DNA of 64,000 nucleotides from Zonotrichia leucophrys gambelii. Lineage: Eukaryota > Chordata > Aves > Passeriformes > Passerellidae. The translations under genes and the position numbers were made by a program. The stretch spans positions 96,413,412 to 96,477,411 of the forward strand of contig NC_088171.1 in assembly GCF_028769735.1 (NCBI RefSeq). The letters run 5' to 3'. The notes beneath the pieces were generated by a model. It was not told the origin of the DNA and did no database searches. It worked only from the letters and a program-made list of their open reading frames with translations. This document shows, in pieces, positions 1-11,696 of the stretch (positions are counted from its first letter, which is position 1; the number at the start of each line of letters is the position of its first letter).

Positions 1-1872
1 CTTGTGAGCTGGATCCTGAGCTCTGAATATCTGATCATGACATTACCATACTGAACAGAAAGAGAAAAGCTTGAAACTCACCAAAATAGAATAGAGAAGA
101 AAGCATAATCATTGTGGTTTTGGTTTTTGTTTTGTTGTTGTTGTTGTTGTTTTTCTAGTTTTTTAAAACTTTTTGTTTGGTTTTCTTTGTTTGTTTTATT
201 TTTTTTGTTTTGGTTTTGTTTGTTTTTGTCTGGGTGGTTGGTTGGTTGGTTGGATATTTTGTGAGGAAGGTGGAGGGTGAGTTGTTTATTTTTTCAGCAT
301 ATTTTCTAAACATGTTTGCCAAAAACATCAATGGGTACACACCACAGAATGGTAAGAGGAGAATAAGATAATTGTAAGCCTAAGCAGAAATGAAATTTTA
401 CAAGCAGCAGCGTTAGTCAAGAAAGTTCCTTTGGTAATGGCAGAGCAGTGAGCAGAGACTGAACTGGAATGCTAACAGGAAAAACTGGCTACTGAGAAAC
501 AGCTATTTCAGGGAAGTTGCTTCAAGCGTTTACATAGATACTGATGATCAACAGCTCATATTTTGAAACACTAAATTCTTAGTAATATTTCTTCTAAATA
601 AATACTTCAGTACCACAAACTAATAAAAGATTATATAGTCCCTATAAGGAAAGAAATCCTTAAAAGAAAGTATAGTACAGAATTTTAGGATTCTTTTTGG
701 TAAGAATTACTAAAAAGTGTGTCTAATCCTGTTGGCTTGCTTCAATACAGATTTTAAATTGTTTCCTATCTTTCTAGTTCTAAAATGGAGTAAAATTCCA
801 TTAGTTTGTACAACGACCAGTTGTGTTTTGCACAAGTCTTTATTAAAATTAAATATGATATTTGACTCTAGACTTCCACTAGCATTCCAGTAGGGATAAC
901 CGAGCTACGTCACAAATGAAAAAGATCTTTGCAATATATTAATTAAATTCTCTGTCGGCTGATAAAGGACAAGTACTCATACTTGACACTTGCTCTTTTT
1001 TTCTTTTTGTTTTGCATGCCACTTAAGGACAAAAACCAGCTTAAATCCAAGTATTGATTAGTCTATTTTAACAGGAAGAAGGATTCCAGCATAATATATA
1101 TACAGATTAAAAAGGCTGGTACCGGTCAAAGCTTCCAGGATTCAAAGCATTCAGGAAACAGTGGTGGCTGAAAATTATATACCTAATCAGATATTCCATT
1201 TTAATTTTTTTCTTTTCCTTTGTGTCATGAATTGTAAAATACCAGCACTTATTTCGAGGTCACACAAGTCAGGGCTAGCAGAGGAGTAGAGGCTTCCAGC
1301 AGGGATGATGGGTCAATCAGACACCTCTGGTCTCAGCATGAGGCTTCTGCAGCAGCAAAGGTAAGGCAGATTTGGCCTGGAATTTTTTCAACAAACTGAT
1401 GGGTTTTATTGGAGCAACAGGGTTTATTTTTTTTTTCTCTGATCTTTTACAAGAAAAAGAATAAATCATTTTATTTAATAGGGTACAGTTTAAGGTTCCA
1501 CACTGGTAAAATGTCAGTATCATCTAAGCAAAGCTATATATTACCTTTTTATAATGAATGACATTTGTTATTAAGATTATTTTTTTCTGTTTCATGGGCA
1601 CTGTGCTTGTGTGCTGTATTTGTCCTTGAAAAGTCTGTTTAAGTACATGTAATTTATTTGTGTTATATACAATTCAACAAGATGGATCAGATGAAAATTC
1701 ATGCTGGATTCTGCATTTGGCATAGCATTAATAATAAAGTAGAGCAGGTTCATCACAATCTATGAGAAACAAGTCTTTTAGCTTTAGGCATTTCTCCAGA
1801 GGCATACAGATTTCTGAGTCCTCTGTAAAAATGCTGCTACATTCCACCTCAAGATTCACCTTTGGTGTAAAG
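1..1872. other. Non-coding AT-rich sequence, no gene seen
   Basis: No exon, RNA gene or clear transposon is visible on either strand. The first 260 bases hold a T/G-rich low-complexity tract, listed separately. Short reading frames in this stretch have no recognisable domain and random-looking composition. Confidence 0.6.
114..256 (+). repeat. T/G-rich low-complexity tract with GTT and GGTT runs
   Basis: The tract contains a run of five GTT units near 133-150, several TTTTG and TTTG units, and a (GGTT)4-like run near 236-254. The opposite strand is A/C-rich. Opposing open frames of about 60 residues across it come from low complexity, not coding. Confidence 0.85.
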
Positions 1873-3045
1873 CAGAATCACAAAATTATAGACTGTTTGA
1901 GGTTGAATTAGACCTCTGGATGCTCACCCTCCTCCTCAAGTAGGGCCATCTGCTTGCCCAGGACCATGGCCAGACAATTCCTGAGTATTTCCAGTGAGGG
2001 AGACTCCACAACCTTTCTGGGTAAACTCTGCCACTGCTCAGATACCCTCACAGATTTCAGGTGTTCAGAGAAAACTTCCTGTGTTTCAGACCTTTGCCCT
2101 TTTTTCTGTCACTGGTTGCCACTAAGAGCCTGAGTTCATCTTCTTTGCACCTTACCTTCAGGTAGTTTGGCTAGAAGCTCCTTGTTCACGCATTCAGACC
2201 TTCCTACATATTTGGGTAACTTTGTATTTCTTCAGATGGAACCTGAGCTTGGCAGAGATAATCTTTGAACATTAACCAATTTTCTTAGTCCCCCCCTTTT
2301 TTTTGGACCTCTTCCAAACAGGTCTTGAGAGAGGCCAAAATGCACTCTTCTGAAGTCCAGGCTTGTGAGTTTGCCTTTCACTCTGCTCTCAAGAGTGTGA
2401 GAGCACTTCCCCACTTCATGGTCACTGTAACCAAGGCTGTCTTTGATCTTCACATCCCCAGAGATTATTTTCCTGCTGGTGAGCATGAGGTCTGGGAGAC
2501 CATCTATGTTGCCTTCTCTATCAGTCAGAGGACAAAGTAACTGCTCATGCACTCTGGGAACCTTTAGAATTGCTTATGTCTTGCTGTGCTGTTTCTCTAG
2601 CAGATGTGGGGTAGTTGAAGTTCCCATGAGTTCCAACATTTGCGAAAATAAAGCTGTTCTTCTGTAGAAGACCTGATCCACTGCTCTTCCCTGCTCAGGT
2701 GGCCAATAGCAGACATCCACTTCATTGCCACCTTTACATTTTTGTTGGTGTTTTTTTTAATTCTAGCAAATAAGATCTTGGTTCCTCATCCATCCTGCCA
2801 AAGGTCTATGTACTCCAGACACTTCTAGAAAAAGCACAACACTCTCTCTTTAAGTTTCTCCCTCTGTACTTCCTAAAGAGCCCATATCCCCTCCTTCATT
2901 GCAACACTCCAGACACGAAGTAATCCCACCACATCTCCAAAAAGACCACAGTCCACAGCTGCACACAGATCTCTCCCTCATCATGTTAACTCCGCATGCT
3001 TCCTGCATTAGGATACAGGAACTTCAGAGACATGAACTGATGCAT
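1873..3045 (-). mobile_element. CR1 LINE copy, endonuclease joined to 3' end, reverse transcriptase missing
   Basis: The element runs right to left. Its 3' end lies at 1873 and 1873-2168 is the conserved 3' terminal region, recognisable by the 'gagactccacaac' block near 2000 and the TTCTTTGCACC block near 2145. From about 2270 to 3045 the minus strand translates, with stops and frameshifts, to the apurinic-type endonuclease of CR1 ORF2: an LNARSM-like start near 3020, an ETWWD-like motif near 2930 read as EMWWD, YRPP-like YWPPEQ near 2700, GDFNYP-like GNFNYP near 2620, and the GDVK...LGYSDHEV...LDFRR block at 2330-2450. The roughly 2 kb of reverse transcriptase that should sit between these parts is absent, with about 100 unclear bases at the join. 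The copy cannot code for anything functional. Confidence 0.85.
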
Positions 3046-4332
3046 ATATAATTTGTGTATGGTGAAATTTAACAGGTACACAGTGAACTTGCAGACAGTG
3101 CATTGCAACTAGCTCAAAATTGTAATCCTCCCACCTCTTCACAACATCTCAGAAGCTCTGACCTTATTCTGTATGCTTGTTGCATCCACTTGTTACAGAG
3201 TTTCTTTGAGACTGTCATCTCTTTGAGCAAAGGAATGCCATTTTTATATATTCCCCAAAGCCTGTTGCTCTCTAGACACCACTACATTATAAATGTATAA
3301 TAGTAGGAAGAGTGGAAACAAAATACAAAAAAATCCCAGCATTATAAATGTAATCTGTGGCATCATTTATATGTGTTTCTAAACCTTTACCTGCCATTCT
3401 CTGCCCCTGTCCTATTCATGACTTGACTACCTCAGAGACAATGAAAATCTTTCCCTGAAAATGTACAGTGAGATTAAGGAATAAGATGAGTCATTCTGCA
3501 AATAATGAAGCTTTGACCTACTCAGAATAGTAAAATATGATTTCAGTAGTTTCACTTGTCTTGGGACTATACCAGGATAGTAGAGGAATGTAGTGACCCA
3601 AAGCCATTCCATGATGACTCATGAGGCATCAAATTTGATTCTGAAAATGTGAGTTCAAACTTTGAAGAAAACACAAATTTCAACAAAAATTCTCACATGA
3701 ATGTGTGGATAGATACCAAAAGAGCAGCTGGTTCAAGCCAAAACAAGCTCTAATTTTTTACCAGGTTTGTTAGGTTAATAGCTGATGCTTTTAAAATGCT
3801 TTTTTAAAATAAATGGTAAAGAAGGTTGACCTGAACAATTCATTGTACACCTAAGGAATTCAGTAAGGAGCTTACTCAATTCTTATTCAGCTGAGAAGTA
3901 AATCCCTAACATCAAGAATATATGGCACAAACATAAATAAATCAAGCCACCAATACAGAATATGCAGGCTTCATTCCCATTCTTTCCTTTTCTAGGAGTT
4001 CAACATTTTCTACCAGCAATAAAGTCTTCAATGGCAGAATTCCTTATTTAGACAGCTTGCAAAACAATACTAAGATAAAAAGCCATTTAAGAAAAAAAAT
4101 ACACATTAAATACCTGTCAATCATTTTAAACACATTGTCAATTATAACAGTCTTGTATATCAACTACAGATTTAATTGCCTATTTGATGAGACAAAGAGA
4201 TGGGTTCTGATGATGTGCCACCCCTTCTCACAGACAATGTATGAGAAAATTTCAGCTCTTTGTCTTTTCTCCAACCTGCAGAATCCAGTATTATGCTATT
4301 GAGAATAATTTTTACACTAATTTACATAATCC
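3046..4332. other. Non-coding AT-rich sequence, nothing recognised
   Basis: I see no exon, repeat family or RNA gene here. Open frames are short and lack domain similarity. Confidence 0.5.
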
Positions 4333-4735
4333 TGTCCTGGTTTGGAATGGGAGGGAATTCAGAGAAGCAATGCCAAGCTTTTTGTGTAACTGACAGTCTG
4401 TTGAACCACTGAGAAGCTGGACACACCTCTGTGAAGCACTCATGTTAAAGACTAAAAAGCCCGGGAACTCTCTCTTTTCTTTCTGGTCGGTGAGGAGTGG
4501 TGGGCTGGGCCCTCCCCCTTCCCCAGACCACCCCCAGCCCCTCACCATCAGCTCCGGCCTGGCCGGGCTGGGCCCCAGCAGCTGCCAGGCAGGAAGGCGG
4601 GGTAGGCTGCCAAGCCCTGGATGGAGCACAGCTGGTCACATCTGTGAAGATCTCCCATTCAGACCACCTCTCCCTAGCACATCTGAGACCAGAGACCCCT
4701 ACAACCCATGCAGAAAAATAAAGACCATCCATGAG
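4333..4735 (+). mobile_element. GC-rich LTR-like segment of an endogenous retrovirus
   Basis: The segment starts with TGTCCTGGTTTGG, a common start of songbird LTRs. It continues through a CCCGGGAA block into a GC-rich stretch at 4500-4610 that contrasts sharply with the AT-rich surroundings, and ends just after an AATAAA polyadenylation signal at 4717-4722. That order fits U3, R and U5 of an LTR on the plus strand. The right border is not clear, no target-site duplication was found, and no gag, pol or env sequence follows. Overlapping open frames of 95-154 residues reflect the GC content only. The family is unknown to me; it could also be leader sequence from the neighbouring element. Confidence 0.55.
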
Positions 4736-4797
4736 GCCTGTGAAAAATGTGTGTTTTATAATTGTTTTTTTGCAAATATTAAAGTGAATATTATATG

Positions 4798-6314
4798 TGT
4801 TATGTTAGAAAGTTATGCTGTATTAATTTTCTTAAGTGGTGTGTTAAATATAGTTTTAAGCTATAACAAAATGTTAGAAACTGTGCTATGTAAGATACTT
4901 TTTTAAAGAAAGGACTTTCACCCAGATAGCAGCCACGGGACTCCTAAATCTTTCAGAGAAAAACAATTTATTGCCCTCTTATCAGAAGAAACTAACTTCT
5001 TCCAGCGTTGCTCAGGCCTGAAGATGCTGTTAGAATTAAATGGAAGAAGTTGACAATGACCAGACAGAATACTGTGTTTGAATGGAATTTATGCATCATG
5101 TATGAGATGCATGAATATGCAACAGGTTATTGTTTTTAAGGGTTACTCCTCTATTAATGTGTGTCCTTTTTTGGGTTTATGTTGCCCAGAAAAAGGTACT
5201 TGGATGTCCGTAAATCTTTGTTTCTATTTTCTCATATAGTCCTAATCCAAATTGTCCAAATTATTATTACTCTAATTATATTGTTATTCTTACAACCATG
5301 TTATTATCATTAAACTTTTAAAATTTTAAAAAACAAGTGATTGGCATATTTCACAGGCCAGTTCTGACCCAGCCTAGCCACAGCTCCTCGCCACAAGTTA
5401 CTGTGGATCAGGTAGGCCTCAAGTGTTATGTTAACCTTTTCAATGCTTCGGTCCTTCCTCCAGTGAGAGAAAGGAGCAAGATGCAAGCATGTAAAGGAGC
5501 AGCATGAAGACATGGAGGTCAGTGAGGAAGAAGTTAAGTCTCAGATGGGAGGGAGGAGGAGAGGCCTTGTTTTTGGAGCTGAAATCCCCTTGTAAACTAT
5601 GGAGAAAGGACTCTTTTTCCTTATAATGCATGAAACTAAGGAGAGATAAAAGTATTCAAATTGATATTGAGCAAAAGCCTCCATGCTAAGATAAGCAGAT
5701 ATTGAAATAAATGTTATCCCATTAGAAGTTTTTAACAGAGAAAGAGAGTAGTCCTGTGCTTCCAGGAGAAGAAGAGGAAGATCTCTGTTCCCAGAGATGA
5801 AGAAGATTTTAGGAATAGATAACGAGAACTTTTGCCTTTGAAAAGCTCATCTTTAAAACGATACTCCATAAGTCGACATGGCCCATTGACAAGCTGTGGA
5901 AATGCCTGTGGAAATGGGAAGGATTTCACAATGGTAGGGTTCTCTGGGTGGCTGCTACTTGTGACAAAATTGAGAACCACAAGAGAACTGTTTTTTCTTC
6001 TGCTTGAGAAGTCTCCATAACCTTAAAAAGAGGGACTTCTCTCCCTCAGTGAACTGAAGAAAGAGTATTTTAGAGGCAGTAAACTGACTGGAAATCTTGG
6101 GTGTGGTTTCTTTACATCGTCAGTGGGAAAGAAAAGGTTGTGGGGGAAGGAGAAGTGTTCTGGAGGGTTTGCTTTGATTCTTACTACTTTTTTTCCTTCT
6201 AGTTATTTTAATAAAATTTTCTTTTAAAGTTTTGAGCCTGCTTTGCCTTTCTCCTAATCGTGTCTCACAGCAGGAAGTGAGTGTATTGGTGGTTGGCCAG
6301 CACCAAACCCGCCA
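4798..6314 (+). mobile_element. ERV long terminal repeat block (one long LTR or two joined)
   Basis: It begins TGTTATGTTAGAAAG, a start I recall for LTRs of avian ERVL-type elements. A first part ends at 5355 in TTTCACA with an ATTAAA signal near 5308. The second part, to 6314, has an AATAAA signal at 6210-6215, a T-rich stretch, then about 100 bases of U5-like sequence ending in CCA. It is followed seven bases later by a primer-binding site, which fixes the right border and the plus orientation. I cannot decide whether this is a single LTR of about 1.5 kb or a 558-base LTR abutting a second of about 0.9-0.96 kb. No target-site duplication is seen at 4798 or 5355. All internal open frames are broken or short. 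Confidence 0.7.
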
Positions 6315-6321
6315 TATTCTT

Positions 6322-6339
6322 TGGTGCGTTGGCCGGGAG
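6322..6339 (+). other. Retroviral primer-binding site for tRNA-Gly (UCC)
   Basis: Seventeen of these 18 bases are complementary to the 3' end, including CCA, of vertebrate tRNA-Gly with anticodon UCC. The first 17 match without interruption and only the last base differs. The site lies seven bases after the CCA end of the LTR, as expected for minus-strand DNA priming. The tRNA sequence is recalled, not searched. Confidence 0.85.
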
Positions 6340-6436
6340 AATCTCAAAATTGGGGAAATCTTAAATTGGTGAACCAAAACCATTACACGAAATTGGTGTT
6401 TCTGCCCAGTTTTGAACTGAAACTGCCGCATTAATT
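6340..6436 (+). mobile_element. Truncated retroviral leader after the primer-binding site
   Basis: The bases after the primer-binding site, with repeated AAATTGG-like words (near 6347, 6362, 6389), look like untranslated leader of the same element. The sequence returns to AT-rich DNA by about 6436. No gag start, zinc knuckle, protease or polymerase motif follows, so the internal region and 3' LTR have been lost. Confidence 0.55.
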
Positions 6437-8778
6437 AAATGAGTACAGGATTTAGCTATGACAGGTGTTATGTGTTTATAAGAATATCTCAAAACAGTTT
6501 ATTTTCACCCATTTATGGTCCTTGTAGTGTTTTGTTTTAAAAACATAAAATAGCATCACCTTCTTTTTTACAGGACACCCCTGTGATTCATTCACTGGAC
6601 TAGTTGCTCAGAAAAAGTTATTTATATTACATATTTTGAGCTCTCCTGCTAATGACCTTGATGAATTCCAATTTAGGCATTTGGTGGTAAAAGTACCTCT
6701 ATACATTCATCATTGTACTATGGCAGAATGTGTTTAAATTTAGTTTTTGACTTGCGCAAGGAAGAAGAAAAATAAAGCCTACATTTATTTCTTTGATTAA
6801 AAAAAATGGTCAGAATTGGAATTAGATTATAAATGTAGGGTTTTTCTCATTTCACTAATACATTGTACTAGTCCTACTAGTCACATGTCAATTCTGCTCT
6901 ACACGCATACCTCATTCTTTACATACAACACTCCATCTATTTCACATTTCCCTCTCATCTGCAGACAAAGCAAGTTTTAAAGAACACAATATTCTCCATG
7001 TCAGAAATTAGTACACCAAACTTACTAGACCAAAATACTCACTCCACAAAATATATTCTAGGAGTTTATGCAGAAATCTATTTTCAATCTCCAAACAGAA
7101 GCCAAGCTTTTGGTATTACCCTTTACATCCAAAAAGAGTCATCATGTAGAGAGTTACATACATACATGGCAGAAATATTCTTTTATTTAGTGTATTTAAA
7201 AATTATTTGGTCTTTGCATAGGTTGCTTCAATCTCTCAGTGATCTTAGGCAAGTATCAGAAATTTTTTTTCATATAACCACAGATATATATTTTCTGTCT
7301 CTCTTTCATACGTACATATGCATAAAAAACCCCCAATAAAGCTAAAAAAAAAAATAAATAAATCAGAAAATGTAGCTATTCTTCCTTTAAGTCAGGAATA
7401 GATTAAGAGAAAAGTGTGCAACATATCTTCAGTTTCTGGAAAATGGATAAAATGAGGCTTTCACTAATTTAAAGTTTAGGCCTTTAAAATCTATCCTTTG
7501 CAATGCATTTCCCCTCACGAACACACAGACCCACTCTATGAATAAACTATGAAGAAAAAATATGTTTTATTATTATTAGGATTGATTCATATGCCTAAAT
7601 ATGTTTTCCAGACCCATTTACAAGATTCAGGAGTGTCCAAGAATATTTTTGAGTTACCCACCTGCTGCTACCAGGCAGCTGACAATGGAAAATACCTCCG
7701 GAATATAGATGGATGTCTCATGCTTACCACATATCCCCCTGTACTCCTCTGGCCAGACTGATTCCCAGACCCAGGGAATCATCTGCTTTCATCTCATGTG
7801 CTTAAGAAATCGTAGTTTATATAGTGAATAAACTTTACATAAGCATATATTAGTTTAAATTATATATTTTTTATAATGCCACTTTGATTAAGTATATAAT
7901 GAAATTAGACAAAATAAGGGTAGTGTCTTTTTGAAGGAATAATATATAAAAGCAATTTTTAAAACACTCGTAAGAGATCTTTATTAAAATACAGCAATAT
8001 TGCATGGATTATTAGTTGTTATACAACTGTGGTTTTGTACCCAATATTCTGGATGAGATTGAAATTTTTTATTTATAAACATGTTTCTGTTTCATCTGCA
8101 AGCTACAATTTTAATGCATTTTAGTGTCAGAAAACCTAGCTTCGTTCTTGGAAGCATCTGAACACTATGACAGCCTAGTGCTTCTTTTGTTGAAATGTAT
8201 AATTATGCCTTAGTTCTAAGACCATTCAATCAACTATTAGTTATAAAGACAGCTGAAATCGTAGCTGGACTTTAAAAGCAACCAAACCAAACTACAGAAA
8301 AAAAGCCCAAAAGACCAAAAAATAGTTATTTTAAAGACTATTGCTTGAACTAGAAATTATTTTTCTTCCCTTATTTAAAAAAAAGAATAAATCACAGTAT
8401 ATGTAACAGTGACTTCTGACTTGATATCTCAGTACTTGGATTGGAGATATACTTGGTCAATCAAAAGATGGAGACATTGTTTAAATTTAGTTTTCATCTT
8501 CTGTTTTTAGACATGAATCTACTATCCTTACCTTCAGGATCCTTGGTGTAATTTCACACAGTTTTATCAGGGCCTGATAACGACCATAAAGTACTACTTT
8601 TCAAAGAAAGACATTACTTATATTTCCCACTTAGGAAAATTTGGGGGGAAAAGAAATAAAAACACAAACAAAAAATACCAATACTGAGAGATCATGGCTT
8701 TCTCTTTGGCTATGAAAGAAGACAGAGAATAAGACCTTTTTTCCTCAAAGAATATCCATTCTTGAGTAGAGCATGGGC
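6437..8778. other. Non-coding AT-rich sequence, nothing recognised
   Basis: There are scattered A- and T-runs but no exon or repeat family that I can identify. Confidence 0.5.
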
Positions 8779-8918
8779 CTAAATAGGTGAATCTTCATTT
8801 TGTGCTTCTTTAAATAGCTTGACATATTCATCAATAATTTTTAAAGCAGCTGGAGGATACACAGAGGCAAATGCATACTTAACCCTGTCTTTATGAAATA
8901 CTATGAAGAGCTTCTGAC
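8779..8918 (-). CDS. Candidate terminal coding exon or retrocopy end, unknown protein
   Basis: On the minus strand a splice-acceptor-like sequence, pyrimidine-rich and ending CTCTTACAG, lies at 8919-8930. It is followed by an uninterrupted frame of 45 residues and a TAG stop at 8779-8781. The peptide looks protein-like: it starts QKLFIVFHKDRVKYAF, has SVYPPAALKIIDEY in the middle, and ends in a charged helix-like KLFKEAQNEDSPI. If the acceptor is used, the exon starts with two bases of a split codon. The frame stays open to 9000 upstream, so the acceptor is not proved by a stop. I do not recognise the family, and no further exon or clear minus-strand polyadenylation signal was found close by. 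It could be chance. Confidence 0.3.
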
Positions 8919-11696
8919 CTGTAAGAGAGGGTACTAATATAGGAAATGAAAGGATAGTGGTACACAGTAGATCATCTGTCTTATATACCTGACAGAGCAT
9001 ATTCTAGGAGCCAAAAAGATGAAATAATTTACTGATGCTCCTGAGATTTGTTTGCTGGATTTCTTGCTTGAGCCATTGCAAAAGCAGACATGAAGTAATT
9101 ATGGCTAGAAACGCTTGTTAAACTTGATAAATAGAGAAACAAAGTGGATATTTGGTAATTCAAATTAAAGAAACTCTATTCACCATTCCACTTGCTATTT
9201 ATACTCCTCAATCATTTAACTGCTGTTTGTATGACATAATTTTTCTTATCATGATGGCTTTGGGCAAAAGGCAAGGTAGAGGCTTGGATGGAAAAAATAA
9301 TTTACAAAATACCCACATTAAATTTATGGAAATAGTTCAAATCCTCATTAAAACAATTACCTAAAAAAATCAGAAAAATTAAAAAATTAAATATTTCGCC
9401 TAGAAGGTTGAATGTCTTCCTTTAAACAGCAAAACAAGAGTGGGTAAAAAGTGATTTGTCAAGTGAACAATGAAAAGAGCTGATATTCTTTACAGCATTT
9501 TATGGGGAAATTCTGGGGAAAGCAGGGAATATGCAGGATTTATTTGAGCTGTGGGACACAAAGTCCTTTTCTTCCTCTAATTCATGGCAAAGGCTCTCTC
9601 TACAAGGTCCACTTATTAAAGCAATGAAAAATGTACTCCAAAGTGTAATTCTGAATTTTTAAATAACACATTTTTATCTAAGTGCATAAACAGACACGTG
9701 CACCTTTCCCAGTTGAAGCTCCAATGCTTTACTTTTTGCCTAATGATGATAGTTATGTTCCATTTATACTTCCCTCTTAGGAAAATTAGCTCTGAAAATT
9801 GAACATTATGATGATGGAGTAATATAGATGACCAAATAAAATGTATTACTTTTTCCAGCCAACATTTTCAATTCCTTCATTTTGTTTATTCAAATTCTAA
9901 TTGAAAATTCTTGTCTTAATCTTCACCATTTATATAGTCTACATTTTTCCTTTGCTTCTTTTCATATCACTAAGTTAAATAGTGTTATATTAAAAGCCCT
10001 ATAATTTCTCTGTGGGATTTTGTACTCCTACATGTTCTCTCTAACATTTTTCTGTGGCAATATAAGTACTTTATTTTAAAAGCAATGTAAGCACATTTCC
10101 TTAAAGGGCTCATTACAATCTACATTTTTGCTTGGTTATATAACAAAATGGCTTTGATTAATTATTCAGATCCAGTAGTATTTGTTTAATATGACAATCT
10201 ATTTAATGGATATTTAGGGCAACACAAGCTTTGGACTCTTTTCTGTATCCTCAGGAAGATCTTGTGAGCTTTGTGTATATTTTTGTGTTTACTCACACAT
10301 TAGAAAGCATTTGCAATTGAGTGTATGGGATGTTTAATATTAGGCTCATACAGCTGCTTTTTATTCTTTCTATCGCTCCATCTCAATACCTATTGCATCC
10401 TAGTGAAGCTATATTCCTTCTGAATAACTTCCTCTTGTACACCTAATTTGATTTTCTCTCCCAATAGTGCCTTCAGCAGCTTCATATAATTTCATCTGCT
10501 TGCAGATTAAGATAGAGTTTTATGTCACAGAAATGAAAATAATGCTGTATTTAGACATGCTGATTCCTTATACGTCAAATAAAATTTCTTGGTTTTTCAA
10601 AAGAAAGAAAAAATTAAGTAGACATTAGGAACATAAAGATTAAATTGTAGTGATACTTGAAATCATTATTCTAAATAAATAGGGAAAGAAAATTATTCAT
10701 CACACTGTTCTACCATCTGCCTTTCAGACATGCCACTGAATCAGATCAAGCTGAAGTATCCAGTATGTCTACTGCATAATTTATCTAAGTAGGTTTGTCC
10801 AGAGTTTTATTTTTGTGGAAATAACAAAAATTTTTGTGGAAATAACAAAAATGTTTGATCACATTTAATTACCATCACAAGATTTTGGTCCCTGTCAAAG
10901 AAAATTTTATGTTGGTGCCATATACTAGCCAAGTTCAGAGACGCAAAATGTAACTGCAGTGAGGATGTATTTAACTGTAAGTGCAAGGTTTGTGTTGTAT
11001 AGTTCCTAACCTCCCACTGACTCCTATGGGTATTTCTGTGCTCAGGATTGCTTTATAACTGTAACTTCACTTTGCTGATGAAAAGCAGATAGCATTCAGC
11101 ATTTTTAGAGCTAGGAGATTACCACAGTCACTTCAGACCAATTTGGTTCTTATAGACCATCATGATTCTTGAGTTTAGACAACCTGTGTATGCCTGTTTC
11201 ACAAGAAGACTTTCAAAGCAGACACATTGAAGAGTTCAGGTCAACACAGAGTCTTATCGTTACCATTACATTGAAGAAAGTATTCAAGAAGATGTTCTCA
11301 CTACTGTACTTTCTCAGTCTGTTTTCAACTGCAAATTAAATATATTATGTCCTGTAAAAGCAAAGTGAATTATTTGCCTATTTACTGATTACTATCTCTC
11401 AGGTCATGGATTTTGATGACATAAATGTTTCAATCTAGCCAGGTCTGCAGAGCGTTTAATAGTGGATATTATCACAACCTCAGAATAGCTCTAGATTTTG
11501 TGGTAATATAAAACACGCAAGAGCCAAGCCTAAACTCTACATAAGTATTTTACATGATTCTCCAAATGCCTAAAGGAACAATGTATCTTGCCTTTAACTC
11601 CAGTGTGGAATAGTTGGAAAGGGAAGATTGGCAGCCTTACTCACTTATGAGGTAGAACACAAACAGTTAGTCTCTAGACTTGATAGTTTAGAGGAC
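8919..11696. other. Non-coding AT-rich sequence with one short tandem repeat
   Basis: Apart from the 21-base tandem repeat at 10810-10851 and several A/T runs, no gene or repeat family is recognised. Confidence 0.5.
10810..10851. repeat. Perfect 2 x 21-base tandem repeat, each unit a hairpin
   Basis: Two identical 21-base units lie head to tail at 10810-10830 and 10831-10851. Each unit is itself an inverted repeat: TTTTTGT, a seven-base spacer GGAAATA, then ACAAAAA. Confidence 0.95.

Noticed and set aside
2232..2552. 106-residue minus-strand frame as a gene
   Set aside because: It is CR1 endonuclease, shown by the LGYSDHEV and LDFRR blocks.
4442..4906. 154-residue plus-strand frame
   Set aside because: It lies across the GC-rich LTR-like piece, and proline-rich frames arise in all phases there.
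6120..6431. 103-residue minus-strand frame
   Set aside because: It is antisense to the LTR end and primer-binding site, with no coding similarity.
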